From NCBI GenBank assembly GCA_036435485.1, contig CM071598.1, forward strand, positions 205,199,148-205,263,147: a DNA stretch of 64,000 bases. Reading direction: 5' to 3'. Under the pieces are notes generated by a model. The model saw only the letters and a list, made by a program, of their open reading frames with translations, was not told the DNA's origin and searched no databases. Below are positions 33,101-43,900 of the stretch, piece by piece (position 1 is the first letter of the stretch; each line of letters begins with the position of its first letter). A program made the translations under genes and the position numbers. The stretch comes from Saposhnikovia divaricata. Lineage: Eukaryota; Streptophyta; Magnoliopsida; Apiales; Apiaceae.

Positions 33101-33351
33101 ATAAAATTCCAATTTTATGTGATAATACAAGTGCCATAGCAATCTCTAACAATCCTGTGCAGCACACAAGGACAAAGCATATTGACATCAGGTATCATTT
33201 TATTCGAGAGCATGTCATGAATGGTACCGTGGAGTTATTTTTTGTACCCACGGAAGAACAAACAGCAGATATTTTTACTAAGTCTCTTGACGAATCCACA
33301 TTTACCAGAATTGTTGGTGAGTTGGGTATGTTAAATAGTCCTAGTAATTAA
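30079..33351 (+). CDS. pol: Sirevirus pol polyprotein, intact, 1090 codons
   Basis: Protease DSGCSRHMTG begins at residue 26. The integrase HHCC zinc site is H156, H161, C190 and C193. The DDE triad is D221, D284 and E320, with the exact D-X35-E spacing. An acidic Ser-rich linker covers about 455-545. RT runs from about 600, with QMDVKSAFLNG and YVDD at 775-778. RNase H has TDSDYAG (about 938) and AEAEY (about 980). There are no stops, and every catalytic residue I can check is present, so this is the one pol in the window that could be active. The frame overlaps the gag frame by 22 bases and lies -1 to it. The nominal first codon is TTG, so translation must come from gag by frameshift or re-initiation. 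Confidence 0.95.
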   Translation: MGPEEGLTHLSLQGIEQVDRVTWILDSGCSRHMTGDRTLLTNVVEKAGPVVTFGDNSKGRTDGYGRLEAGNVIIDEVSFVKGLEHNLLSVSQFCDKGYEVHFNKKNCLISHKRHEKPQLTGVRKGNLYVANMNSGSTEEVTCFYTKASNDESWLWHKKLSHLNFKTMNSLVKRELVRGLPSMEFTQEGLCDACQKGKLKRVSHKSTDTSSITEPLQLLHMDLFGPVNVMSMSRKRYALVIVDDFSKYTWVLFLNSKDETPQLVIDHIKLIERDSTYPVRAIRSDNGTEFKNAVLNDFCTEKGITRQYSAPRTPQQNGVVERKNRTLIEAARTMLSESRLPLYFWAEAVNTACYTQNRTLINKDQMKTPYEIMADKKPSLKYFHVFGAKCFVLKEGDDQGGKFDTKAFEAIFIGYSMRAYRVYVIDEQKMMESVNVTFDDTKLLSIQTENPSKKLSFDDMTDTDSDDDNAPEIFADANDNNDDQGNDDEINDSSQNSSDSPNQSSSSQPSNNSGGENEGSTGHTQHPNEGQGESSRSNLPRQTVWNRAHPFELIIGDPVVGVKTRRALQNQCNYSGFLSEMEPKKTEEALSDPDWVIAMQDELNQFKQQEVWKLVPRPTDRPVVGTRWVFRNKLDEDGTVTRNKARLVAKGYSQSEGIDYDETYAPVARLEAIRIFLAFAAFSNFTVYQMDVKSAFLNGKLDEEVYVEQPPGFEDQDLIDYVYFLFKAVYGLKQAPRKWYDTLSEFLLENDFVRGVIDKTLFTKKHKNDTIIVQVYVDDIIFGSTNDLLCKKFVKLMQGRFEMSMMGELKFFLGLQISQRTDGIFICQSKYVKELLKKYQMEDSSSAKTPSSTAIKFGACENSAKVDITSYRGMIGSLLYLTASRPDIMHATCLCARFQSDPRDVHLIVVKRILRYLKGTPNLGIWYPKDSGFNLVGYTDSDYAGSVVDRKSTSGSCQFLGGRLVSWYSKKQQTVSNSTAEAEYIAAGSCCAQILWIRNQLRDYGFVLDKIPILCDNTSAIAISNNPVQHTRTKHIDIRYHFIREHVMNGTVELFFVPTEEQTADIFTKSLDESTFTRIVGELGMLNSPSN

Positions 33352-34837
33352 ACTGGTTAATATCTGAGGTTTGATCTTTAATAATTTACAAGTGATTATT
33401 GTGTTAATATTTCTTATTAAAATCACTTGTATAATTATTTTATCAACTTATACCCTTGCTTATTTCATCTTAAATCATTGTTATTATCTTGTGTACATAT
33501 TTTTAATTACTTATTATATTTTTAGATTAATTCATTTTCTTTGAAAATATTTTTCTCGAATTTTACAAGCTGTAATTTATGAGAAATCTATTTTTCTTGA
33601 AAATGTTATTGTTTTTAATTCAGTTGGATTATTTTTGTTGTTTAAATAAATCATAGTTTCTTTCTGAATAATTTTCTATATGGAAATTATTTTATTAAAA
33701 AACTTATAGATTTATTAAATCATCAGAAATAATTATGTAAATATGTAGTATAATTATTTGGTTTTATTTTATTTTATTTTATTTGATTTGTAATGTTTGT
33801 CCTTCTGTTATTAATGTTTGATTTCGTAAAAAGGACTGCATATGATCGTTTTTATAATTTTTATTAGGTTTTATAATTTTAGTATAAATTAATTTGTTAT
33901 TTTTGTTTATGAAAATTATTAATGTAATTTTCTTGATTTAAATTCTGTTAATATTCTGTTTTTAGTTAGTTATATTAACTGATTTGTTAGAATATAACTA
34001 TCGGTATAACAATCTCCTTGATTGTTATATTCGAACTTTTGATTAGTTATATTAGTTTTAAATAATGTAATTTAACTTAGAAATAAATTAGATATAACTT
34101 TGTTTTTTTTTGTTTTTGTTTAAATATAACTGTTAAATAGTTTATAGTTATATTGTGTGTTTTTATAGTAATATAACTATCGGTATAACTGTGATTTGAT
34201 TGTCATATTCTTTGTTTTTTCGATAGTCATATTACTGTCATATTGTTATTCAAATTGAATATAACTGTCTAAGTAGGATAGTTATATTACGTTTAAACGT
34301 AATATAACTATCGGTATGACTGTCACCCGATAGTCATATCTAGCTGTTTTAATATATAAATCAGTAGTCATATTACAGCTAAGTCATATTCAATAGTTAT
34401 ATTGCTGCTCTGCTACTCTCTCGCGTGTTAAGTCACCGAGAACTCAATACATACACATATACACACAATTTTCGATCGAATTGCTGCCCAATTTTCATCT
34501 CAAAACACGTTTCTAAGGATCATTTGTGATTACCCAGTCTATAACCTTCCTAATCAAGATTGAAAATGTAAGATTTGATCGAGTTTTGAAGTTTTTGAGG
34601 TTGAAAAAATTCGAATTTTTGATCTAAAAATCCGAACAATTGGTTGTGATTTTGTAAAAACTAAAAATACATGTGTGTTTGTATTACAATCAAGATCATT
34701 GTCTGAATTTTTCAGAATTTTTTATAGAGATTTTGATTTTTCGAATTTTTTAATTATTTATTAATTCGAATTTTGTAATTTAATTGGGTTAAATTGTTGA
34801 ATTTTGCAGATTTACTAATTTTAATCCCTGATTTGCA
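33352..34837 (+). promoter_or_regulatory. pol-env spacer with U3-like motif array
   Basis: No ORF. From about 33985 to 34405 the same ATATAACTATCGGTATAAC, GATAGTCATAT and AGTTATATT strings as in the LTR U3 recur at least ten times. They are followed by a CT-rich and A/C-rich leader (about 34410-34480) ahead of the ATG at 34838. This is the layout of a promoter for a separate env-like transcript. No clear TATA box is visible. Confidence 0.5.
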
Positions 34838-37800
34838 ATGGCTGGTGCTTATAATAATTTTGAACTTGTGAATCACAATTATATTGGATACTTTAATCCC
34901 GAGGATTGCCCAGTGGATCGGTTCAAGTCCTGGATAAAGTTTCTAAATGAGCAAAATCTCTGTAGTCACTCTATAACTGCAAATGTTCCAATGAAATTTG
35001 GTCCACTCAAATTAATGTGTACTACAGTTGTCTCAGATGAAAGATCGTTTTCATTCAATTTTAATGGCCAGACATATACAGTGGATGAATCTGTCTTCAA
35101 TGCTGCTCTGGGACTTCCAACTGAACAATTTGCTGAATTGCCTTCAAATGATGAGTTGACTCAATTTTTCACAAATATCAACTATCATGGTCAACTGAAT
35201 CTGAAACGACCACTCAAAAGCAATCTTGTTCAAGAATGGAATATCTTCTTCGAGATCATAGCAAAGGTGTTTGCTAATTCTACAAAGAGCAACAATACTG
35301 TCATCACAGGTATGTTACAGTCAATTGGTTTCTCGATTGCTCACAATAGAAGAATCAATTTTGGAAGCTTGATATGGCCTATTCTGCTGAATCGATTGAA
35401 GAAGGCTACAAAGAACTTTGGAAAAGGTAAACCGGTTAAGTGTCATTATCCTCGATTTTTGACACTAATTTTTAATCATCTAATGCCTAAGGATCAACCT
35501 GCTCCGTTTCCAAATGATAGAATTCAATGGTCTGGTAAACCAAACAAGAAGTTCTACACCAGGCTGGACACTTCTAAGGTCTTGTTGCATGTTCCTGTAG
35601 TCATAACACCTTATATGTCTACATACATACATTTGCCAAATGTCATGCCACAGCCAGATGCTGTGGTACCTTTAGTTCAACAAGCTCCACAGCCTGAAGC
35701 AGAACAAGTTCCAGTACCTCAACCTGATTCTGAACCCTCGAATGTTCTTGAACATCAACTTCCAGTGGATCAACACACTCAGAATGAAGATGATGTACAT
35801 GTCAATGATCAGGTATTTGACTCAACTCCACTACAATCTCAATATCTTTCTGGTAGTCAAATGATTGTGAGAAGTGACCAAGGGGTTGTAGATCCACAAC
35901 CTTTATCTCAGGTCAATGCACCAAACACTGATCCTAAATTCTCCAAACACTATCGTAGAAAGAAATTGTCATTCAAAAGAGCTGTTCCCAGTTGTGATAG
36001 TGTGAGTGAAACAAATTTGCGATCACAAAAGAAAAGTAAAACCATGTCAAAGGCAATCTTAAACCCATTCATTCCTTCAAGCTCACCCCTGTTACTCACA
36101 ATGGGGGAAGATATTTTTGCAAATGAAGCTGAAAATATTGTAATGCAAGTGGAGCAAGTTACAGTGCCTGCCATTGTTACGGCAGAAGAACCTTCACAGG
36201 TTGATCGGGATTTGCGAAATCCCATTGCACCACCACTGACCTTCCAAGAGGAGGCTAGGGTGATCTCCAGTGCAGGTACAATGGATGCAGCTAAGGATAA
36301 TGAGAGGAGTGATGTGAGAATTACTTCAAATCTGAGTGAAACACCAGCACGTGAGGTGAGTGATACTCAGAGAGCTGTTGAGGTGAGAGCACACAATGAC
36401 ACATACACTTTATCTCTCATTACTCAATTAAATCAGATGAAAGAAAGTCTTGCTCAAGCTGAAGAGGACAACAAAAACTTAAGGTTTGATATGGACAACA
36501 TGAGAACTATCTTCAACAACAAAATCAATGCACTTAAACTTTCTCAACAACAAGCAGTTGAAGACTCTGGAGATGTCACAGTGGCTCAAGATCTTATTAT
36601 ATCATCTATGGCTAATCAGATTGAAGATCTTCAGACCAACATAAATGAAAATCATTTAACCACTGAACATCGTCTCAGTCAGATTGAAAAACAAAGTGAT
36701 CATCAAGCAAAGGGGTTAAGACATTTATATAATATCATCAGCAGAACTCACTCACTTACAGCAGAAGAGAAGAAATTCTTTGGAGGTAGTGATGGAAGTG
36801 ACCCTGGAGCTGGTACAAGTTACAAGACTGTAGAGGATTCCTCAACTAAGGGGGAGAAATCTAGAGGGGGAGGAAGTGCAAGTAAAGAAAAATTTGAAGA
36901 TAGGAGTGAAGGGAAGAAGACAACTCATCAAGCAGCAGAACAGGAAGATGATGATGTAGAAGGTTTTTACTATACAGGTGAACCTGATATTGATCTGTTT
37001 GCTGACTTACAGTTTCCTGATGTTGGTGAAGAATTTGATGAACCAGATCTCAGTTTTTGGGATGATGAAGAGCAAATAATTCCTGATTCTATTGAAACAC
37101 AACAAATGAATTTTGAAGCAAACAAAGAACTCGAACAGAATGAAGCTAATCTGGCTATGAGAGAAGAAAGACTCAAGAAGACACTTGAACAGTTAGCTCA
37201 TAATGAGAGACTTCAAAAGGCAGAATAGGAAGCACTTCAAAAGCAACATGCTCAGAAGCTGGAAGCTAGGAAGATGTACATCAAGTAAAAAAATGGTGAT
37301 AAGTGGGAACGTGCTCAAAAGGTTATTGACTCACCACAAACTTCTGACTATGATGATCGTCGGATGATTTCTATTTTTGAAAGCTTTAAACAGAAGAACC
37401 TTATACATGATATGTATTTGAAAGCTTTAAAGACAGAAATTGTGAGAATAACCACTGCATCTGATCCTAAGAATGGTGAGTTACTTATCTTCGTTGAATG
37501 TCATAAGCTCGGATCTCACAAAGTATCGCTTCAGTTCTTCTATGATAGATCCCTGTCAGAGCTTTGGGTGTTGAGACCAAAAGTAAGAACATCTTCTGAA
37601 CTAGGCATACTGCTTCATGAAAAGTTTCAAGAGTTTGCTGAAAGAGCTGGTCCTGATGTTATAAATGACCCTCCACAAGTTAAAATTCTCAAGGGAGAAG
37701 TCATTCATACTGTTAATCTTCAGACAGATGAATTGTATACACATCTTGCCAGACACTTGGTATATGTTGAATATGCTCTTCGGAATCATGGTTTTGCATC

Positions 37801-38032
37801 ACAGAAAAAGATTGAAGCTGCAAATCATATTCGATCCTATGCTCAGACCAACATGAAGAAGTACAAGCAATATCAAGGTGAGTTAAGAAAGAAACTTGGA
37901 ATACCACTGGTCTATCCTACAGATGTGTCATCCAGAAGGGATTTACTTGTTGATTCAGAAATGATCAAGAATCTACCGGACATGGATGAACAAGAAGAAG
38001 GAGAAATCAATGAGAAAGAAAGTGGTAAATGA
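34838..38032 (+). pseudogene. Sirevirus env-like ORF, two nonsense codons
   Basis: ATG 34838 opens 796 codons. After TAG 37226-37228 and TAA 37286-37288, the same frame continues to TGA 38030-38032, a total of 1064 codons. The N-terminal 280 residues are folded-looking (YNNFELVNHNYIGYFNPEDC, FNAALGLPTEQ). Then come a Pro/Gln-rich linker, a basic patch (KHYRRKKLSFKRA), long coiled-coil segments (about residues 520-640 and 745-800) and a mixed helical C-terminus. No signal peptide or transmembrane segment stands out, so a membrane-fusion role is not supported by what I can see. 'Env-like' is the name by position used for Sireviruses. Function unknown. Confidence 0.8.
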
Positions 38033-38274
38033 AGATTAGCTCTACAAGTTATATCATTAGAGCTTTGATAGAACAAGATAGGATAATTATCTTATATGAT
38101 CAGTCTAGAGGATCATCTATCTTGTATTTATCTTTTCTGTTTGAATCTGGATAATGTCAATATAAACCAGAACTTTTACATTATTTACTTAGCATTTAAA
38201 GTGTTTTCTTTTACTTGTTTAAATGGGATTAGTTGAAGAATCCTCTAGGTATTTGCTTGTTATTGTATAACAAA

Positions 38275-38289
38275 CAAATAGGGGGAGAT
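38275..38289 (+). other. Sirevirus polypurine tract
   Basis: AAATAGGGGGAGAT directly precedes the LTR start at 38290. Confidence 0.85.
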
Positions 38290-39713
38290 TGAAAGGCATA
38301 TGACTCAGCCTATTTGTAGTTCGAGGATCCTAATCCAATTAAACTAGATTGTAATAAGTAAATAATATCAACTGTCACAGGAATCTCAAAAGATGATAAC
38401 CGTCAGAAGAAAAATCAACAAGTCAATCTATAGTTTTGATGTTTTACACTGGAAGAAGATTCAGATATCTGATCAAGCCTCAAGGTAGCATTGAAATAAG
38501 TGGATTCATTTACGAAGACAGAGATTTCTATTAGTGACAAGAAACAATTTCAGTACCGAATGATTGATGAGAGTGAAGAGTATAAAAGACCACAGTGTTA
38601 AAAGTCACAATGAAGAACAGAGATTGGAGTTAGTCGTTCATGAACCAGACAGTACCTCGAACGTCAACATCATGCCAGTGTATGTTCCTTATTATAATTA
38701 CGTGGTTTTCAGCGGAGTATTGACTATTAAAGAATTTATATTAATTCTATTTTAATTGATTAAGTCAAGTAATTAAGTTAATAAATAAATTAATTCTATC
38801 AGAATTAATATATTTGTTAAAGTGATTATTAGATTAATTAAATAAGAATTAATATGGAAAAGAATTAATTAGTTAAATGATTTTTAATAAGTCATTTAAT
38901 TAATTATAAACTGAAAAATATGATGATATAACTATCAAACTGATAGTTATACCGATAGTCATATTCAGTTAAATGGAGATAGTCATATTCAGTTAAATGG
39001 AGATAGTCATATTCAGGTAAATGGAGATAGTCATATTTCATTCAATTGGTAAGTTATACCGAATGTTATATTCATTTGGTAAGTCATACCGAATGTTATA
39101 TTGACTAGTTAAGTTATACAGAAAGTTATATTTAAGCTGGACAGTCATATTACATTGATTTGATAGTCATACCGATTGTCATATTAATGTAAAATGATTG
39201 TCATATCAGTTTAAATCAAGTAGTATGACTATGGCTGTGTATATAAGGCAGAAGAGTGCAGAATGAAAATAACCAGTCGAACCAAACACAAGAAAAATAC
39301 ACAACAGCTGTTTTCTCTCTCTCTCAAGCTCAAGAACACCTTCAAATTTAATTCTGTAAATTCAAGTTCATCTCAGTTGTAATATCCTATCCGTTGGAAC
39401 TTGTTTACTTGTGATTCTTGTACTACTAGCGAATTAAGTTTCCTAGTTCACAAATTGATATCTTGATTTTATTAACTAAATTAGCAAAGTTCATGTTGAA
39501 TTTTCTAATTAGTTATTAATCCCTTGATAATCATTTAGACTGATTTTGTAACACCCCTCAAGTTAATATATTGCTATATTCAACTTGAAATTTGTGTTAT
39601 ATTATTCCGCACAAAAATATTCGTTTAAGGCAAAATTATTTAACGAATAAATTTTGAGAAAATGGTATAGATTGTATTCAACCCCCCCTTCTACAATCTT
39701 AACGGACCTAACA
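38290..39713 (+). repeat. shared Sirevirus LTR (3' of unit 1, 5' of unit 2)
   Basis: 1424 bp. It carries three copies of the 24-bp GATAGTCATATTCAGTTAAATGGA unit against two in the first LTR. It is preceded by a PPT and followed by a PBS (TGGTATCAGAGC from 39716), so it serves both units. Confidence 0.93.
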
Positions 39714-39811
39714 ATTGGTATCAGAGCCTATTGATTGATACACAAATCAAGATCCTATTTTTACTCAATCAAAAATTAAGCTCGAATTTTTAACTCTCTT
39801 AAAAATTCATC

Positions 39812-40186
39812 ATGTCTGCCAAAGGCAATGTCAAAATTCCTATCTTTAATAAAGATAATTATGATATGTGGAAAAACAAAATGGAGTTATTTCTTGATGT
39901 AGCAAACCCAAGTTTTTTGTGGGTTTTGGAAAATAGACCAGCAATTCCCATGCAACATGATACTGAAACAGTTGTAAATCGAACTGTAACAGTCCCTGCC
40001 AGATCCTATCCAAAGGACCCTAAGAACTATACCTCTGAAGATAAGGAGGCAGCTGGATTGGATAAAAATTTGAGACTCATTCTGTTGGATTCCCTAGATG
40101 CTGTAATGTATAGCCATGTGAGAAATTGTAAAACTGCTAAGCACATTTGGGAAACTATTGAGGTCATTAATGAAGGGACTGATGAA
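39812..40186 (+). pseudogene. gag: second Sirevirus gag, N-terminal 125 codons only
   Basis: Same start and sequence as the gag at 27693, with two visible substitutions (G to R at two positions). After GTDEV the sequence switches abruptly to an Athila-like LTR fragment, and the frame ends at a chance TAG at 40196-40198. It is the start of a second internal region joined to the shared LTR. Confidence 0.9.
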
Positions 40187-40497
40187 GTTTCGGAATAGAT
40201 GAAATTTCGGAATTATTGGACTCGTTGCGCAGTCTACACTGTTTTGGCCATATCTGGAGTTCTATAAGTCCGTTTGAGGCCCGTAAGCTGTCCACACGAA
40301 GCCTGGAAGATTTTCTACAACTTAGAACAGTGATCGCGCGCGCAGGCTGCGTGTGGTGGGCGCAGATTGCGCGACAAGCAGACAGATGGGAGCAGAGAAT
40401 TTACTGTTTTGCCCTTTTCAAGTTCTAATTGTATTTTGGGCAGTTTTTGGTACCTAAATTGAATTCTAATTGTATTAGAAGGTAATTTGTTGCTGGG
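40187..40497 (+). mobile_element. fragment of the Athila-like LTR (family of 12559)
   Basis: Colinear with 12728-13025, with about ten differences. It has no LTR ends of its own, being bounded by the Sirevirus breakpoint on the left and a Tat LTR on the right. It may be what is left of the missing 3' LTR of the element starting at 12559. Confidence 0.85.
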
Positions 40498-41404
40498 TGT
40501 TATAGCCAAAATTCGGTTCGGGTATTTTCAAGATGGATTCGGTTGATAACGGGTTCAATTTGGGATTTTAGAGAACAAATTAGGGTTTTCTAAAGGTTAG
40601 GGCGCGCCCTAGGGGGTTTAGGCCGCGCCCTGGAGTATGTTAGAATTCTAAGATGATAATAATGTGAATTTCGTGTTTGATTATTGAAGAATTCCCTTCT
40701 GTCGTATCTCAGGAGGGGGATGTCCGTCGCAGAAGGCCTCCATGGGTTTGCCTGGATATAAGGACCCTTCTTACACACTAAGGGTGCGCCCTAAGGTGGA
40801 AAGATGGGGACTTTCTGGTGTGTGCTTTGGGCGCTCTGTTCCTGTAACCAATGGGCGCGCTCTCATTGGGGAACTTCAGAGTAATCCTGCACTTTGCACC
40901 CAAAAGCTCTGGATCACCTGTCCTGCTATCTGGTGGGTGCTTCTCATTCGGGGGACAGGGATGCGTTCTGCACTTGGGGTAAATCACGGCTATACCTGCA
41001 TCCTTGAAATCAAGAAATAGCTGGTAACGGATAGGACTAGTCCTCGACAGGGGAAGTTTCCTTAACCGTGAAGTCTTGAGATCTTGGATGAGCCTTGGGC
41101 CTTTGTGGTTAGGCCTCATAGTAGAACATTCCGGAAGCTGGTCCGTTATCCAAGCCCATTTGGGTTTCTTGCTCTCCAAGAACTACGTATGGCTTGATCC
41201 CCTATAAATATCGGGGTACGTAGGCCGATTGAGGGGTTGGAAGTCGAGAGCTCTGAATAGCCGCCACTAACCCTATCAATCTCAGCCACCAATTACGTTC
41301 AACAACCACACACCACCGTTTTCTCCGGCAAAGAACCACCGCATCAGATCTTGTTTCCGGCGACGTACCTCGAATTTTATTGTTCCCAAATTCCTCCGTC
41401 AACA
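40498..41404 (+). repeat. Tat-type 5' LTR
   Basis: From TGTTATAGCC to CCGTCAACA. A TATAAATA box is at 41203-41210. Palindrome copies lie at 40599, 40620, 40781 and 40853. Confidence 0.85.
41203..41210 (+). promoter_or_regulatory. Tat LTR TATA box
   Basis: TATAAATA in CCCCTATAAATATCGGGG, itself an imperfect palindrome. Confidence 0.65.
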
Positions 41405-41406
41405 AA

Positions 41407-41423
41407 TTGGCGCTAGAAGGAGG
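41407..41423 (+). other. primer-binding site
   Basis: TTGGCGCTAGAAGGAGG two bases after the LTR, the form common in Tat elements. I do not assign the tRNA. Confidence 0.75.
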
Positions 41424-41458
41424 GGAGCCAATCAAGATCTACATCTTAGGAGGAAAAG

Positions 41459-43900
41459 GTGTCTCACAATCATGGCAGAGGTTCTCGAGAAGAAGATGGT
41501 TACGATTCTGAAGATAGCTTGGGAGATAACCAAGCGCGTCATGAAGCTTATGTTCCGGAAAATATTGCTGCTCCTCAGCGACATCATGGAACTCCGGCCG
41601 CCATCGGTGGACAGCCGCACGTTCTTATCAGTAATTCGGCATTAATGGAACAGCTGTATGTTATGCAAGATGCCATAAATAGTTTCGGTGCGAGATTGGG
41701 TTCTGTAGAGGAAGAGCAAGAATCAAGGAGAAAATCTCGGAGTATCCCACGAAATCATCGCCGATTAGGGAAATCCCCTCAGATCGAGGAAGATTCTCGA
41801 AGGAGGGAGGAAAATCACGAAAGGAGATTTCAGCTGGTCACTCCTCGAAGGTTAGATTATTCTGATCCTATTGTTGAACATCCTAGTGAAAATAATTCTG
41901 AGCGCAGGTTGATGAATCCTCAAGAGAGGGCGCGCCCTCATCCTCACCGTTCGGGGCGGACTCCTAGTGAGATTCAAGGGGATGAGGAGAAAATGGCTAG
42001 AGAAAGGAGAGATTTTACCAGCTTGAAAGAACGTCTTGGAATAAGGCTTGATGATGACGATTTGAGGATGGTGCTCCTTGAGCTCCAGAAGAAAGACAAG
42101 TATAAGGAATCGAGGCCCCATGATTCACAGCGCGTGCCCCCTGATAACAGGTCGAGGCCCCTTGGACATGAGCGAGCCCTTCCATAGAGTCATGATCCAC
42201 AGCGCGCGCCCCCTGGCAACAGGTCGCGGCCCCTTGGACATGAGAGAACTCTTGCTCGAAATGATAATCCACAGCGCGTGCCCCCTGTTCATAACAGGTC
42301 GCGGCCCCTTGAATTTGAAGAAACTCCTCATCGGGATAACATTGGAAGAAGAAACCGTGATAACGGTGATAGAAGAATGGATTGGTATCAGGGGAATAGG
42401 CACCCCCGTAACCAGGGTGCGCCCTCAGGTGGAAGATCCCCCCGTATCCATCAAATCCCCTCAAGCACCTCCAGTGAGTCCAGGTCGAGGACGCACTCTC
42501 ACTCGGGAGGACAGTATCAGAGAGGTTCTCAAGGAAATTCACAACCTCATGGAAATCCTGAGGGTCAGCAAACTCAAACTCAAGAGGATGTTGTGATTCA
42601 ACCACAAGTAGAGATTCAAGGAGACATTCAGACAGCGGCTCCACCGCCGCCTCCACCCCCGGGGGGTACTCAGACTATGGGACAACCAAATATGCAAAAT
42701 ATTCCTGGAGTGGGAACATTTAATATGGATGATTTGAAGAAACTCCTTGCTCACCTGGATGGAGGAAGAATATCTGCAACTGCACCAACATCCTCTCCCT
42801 TCTCGACTGAAGTTAGAGAGGCACAGCTCCCTGCTGGGTATAGATCAATGACCAATGATTTACGATTTCATGGAAATGCAGACCCTGTGGAATTCCTTGG
42901 ACATTTTGATATCGAAATGGATGTCTATCAGGTTACAGAATTGGCTAGATGTCGATTGTTGGCGGCAACTTTCAGGGAGAGTGCTCAGCAATGGTTTCAG
43001 AAGCTTGGTCCAGGAGTAATTACATCATGGTAGGTGATGAGGAACTTGTTCTTGACTAAGTTCCAGGCCGCAGTAAAATATGCTCCTCCAGTCACAACCT
43101 TGGCCAATATCAAGCAAAGGGAAGGAGAGAGTTTGCAATCCTATTTCAAGATATTCAACTCGGAATCCACTATGGTGAGAGGAGCAACAGATGAAACGCT
43201 CAAGAGTTTCCTAATAGCCGGATTGTCAGTAGGAACTGATTTCTGGAAACACCTTCAAGGACGGGATCCACCTACGTTGGCTGATGTGTTTGCACAAGCT
43301 GAGTCTTTCAAAATTATGGAACAATCCTTGGCGGATAACCGAAAAACTGATAGTCAGAACAGCTCTAAGGGAAAGGCCGGTAAGAGGAAGGATAGGTCTC
43401 CTAGTCCTACTCGCCGTATAACAACTGGAGCGAATCGGGTAAATTTAGCCGAAGCTGGAAGGAATTGGGGTCCACCTGATACATACACTTACAATCAAAG
43501 GCCGGGTAACTATACTCCTTTAGCAGCTTCTATTGAACATATCTTTGAGGTGAATAAGAACAAAGGGTTCTTCAGAAAGCCGGAACCATTGACCTCTTGG
43601 CAGAGTAAAGATAAGAAGAAGTATTGTGAATTCCATGAATCCTCAGGGCATAACACTCATGAATGTCGTCAGCTCAGGGAGGAGATTGAGGATTTGATTA
43701 AGGAAGGATACCTGACAGAATGGATCGTTAGGGAGGTTAAGAAGCATAAGGAGAATCCTAACAGGAGAGATGGAGGGCGCGCCCTCCACGGAGATGGTAA
43801 GCCCGAAGAGAGAAAATTTGTCAAGGAAGGGAGTATTCATACTATCTTTGGAGGACATCACTTGGGTGGTGATAGCAATCACGCTATGGAGAGATATTCC
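41459..43900 (+). pseudogene. gag: Tat gag, two in-frame TAG codons
   Basis: One frame runs from about 41459 into pol, with TAG at 42185-42187 and 43031-43033. No ATG opens it, so the true start is lost or further upstream. It contains an Arg/Glu-rich N-terminal region, three 72-bp tandem repeats (42119-42334) and a Pro-rich linker. The Retrotrans_gag domain follows (CRLLAATFRESAQQWFQKL ... SESTMVRGATDETL), then a CX2HX4HX4C zinc site (CEFHESSGHNTHEC, about 43624-43666). Two AGGGCGCGCCCT palindromes (41927, 43774) are read as RARP and GRAL. Confidence 0.8.

Larger units (their letters stand above)
26196..39713 (+). mobile_element. Sirevirus (Ty1/copia) with env-like third ORF, 13.5 kb
   Basis: LTRs of 1399 and 1424 bp, an initiator-Met PBS, gag, an intact pol, a 1.5-kb spacer, a long env-like ORF and a polypurine tract are in Sirevirus order. 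I count six substitutions plus a 24-bp repeat-unit difference and a 1-bp poly-C difference between the LTRs, so it is young. The 5' insertion point is in an Athila-like gag. There is no target duplication after the second LTR; instead a second internal region begins, so two units share this LTR. Confidence 0.93.

Noticed and set aside
40742..41179. ORFs on both strands inside the Tat LTR
   Set aside because: They lie wholly within the LTR with a TATA box nearby and show no family motif.
42015..42656. 213-codon minus-strand ORF opposite Tat gag
   Set aside because: Shadow of the 72-bp GC-rich repeats, which are open on both strands; the sense frame has the recognisable Gag domain.
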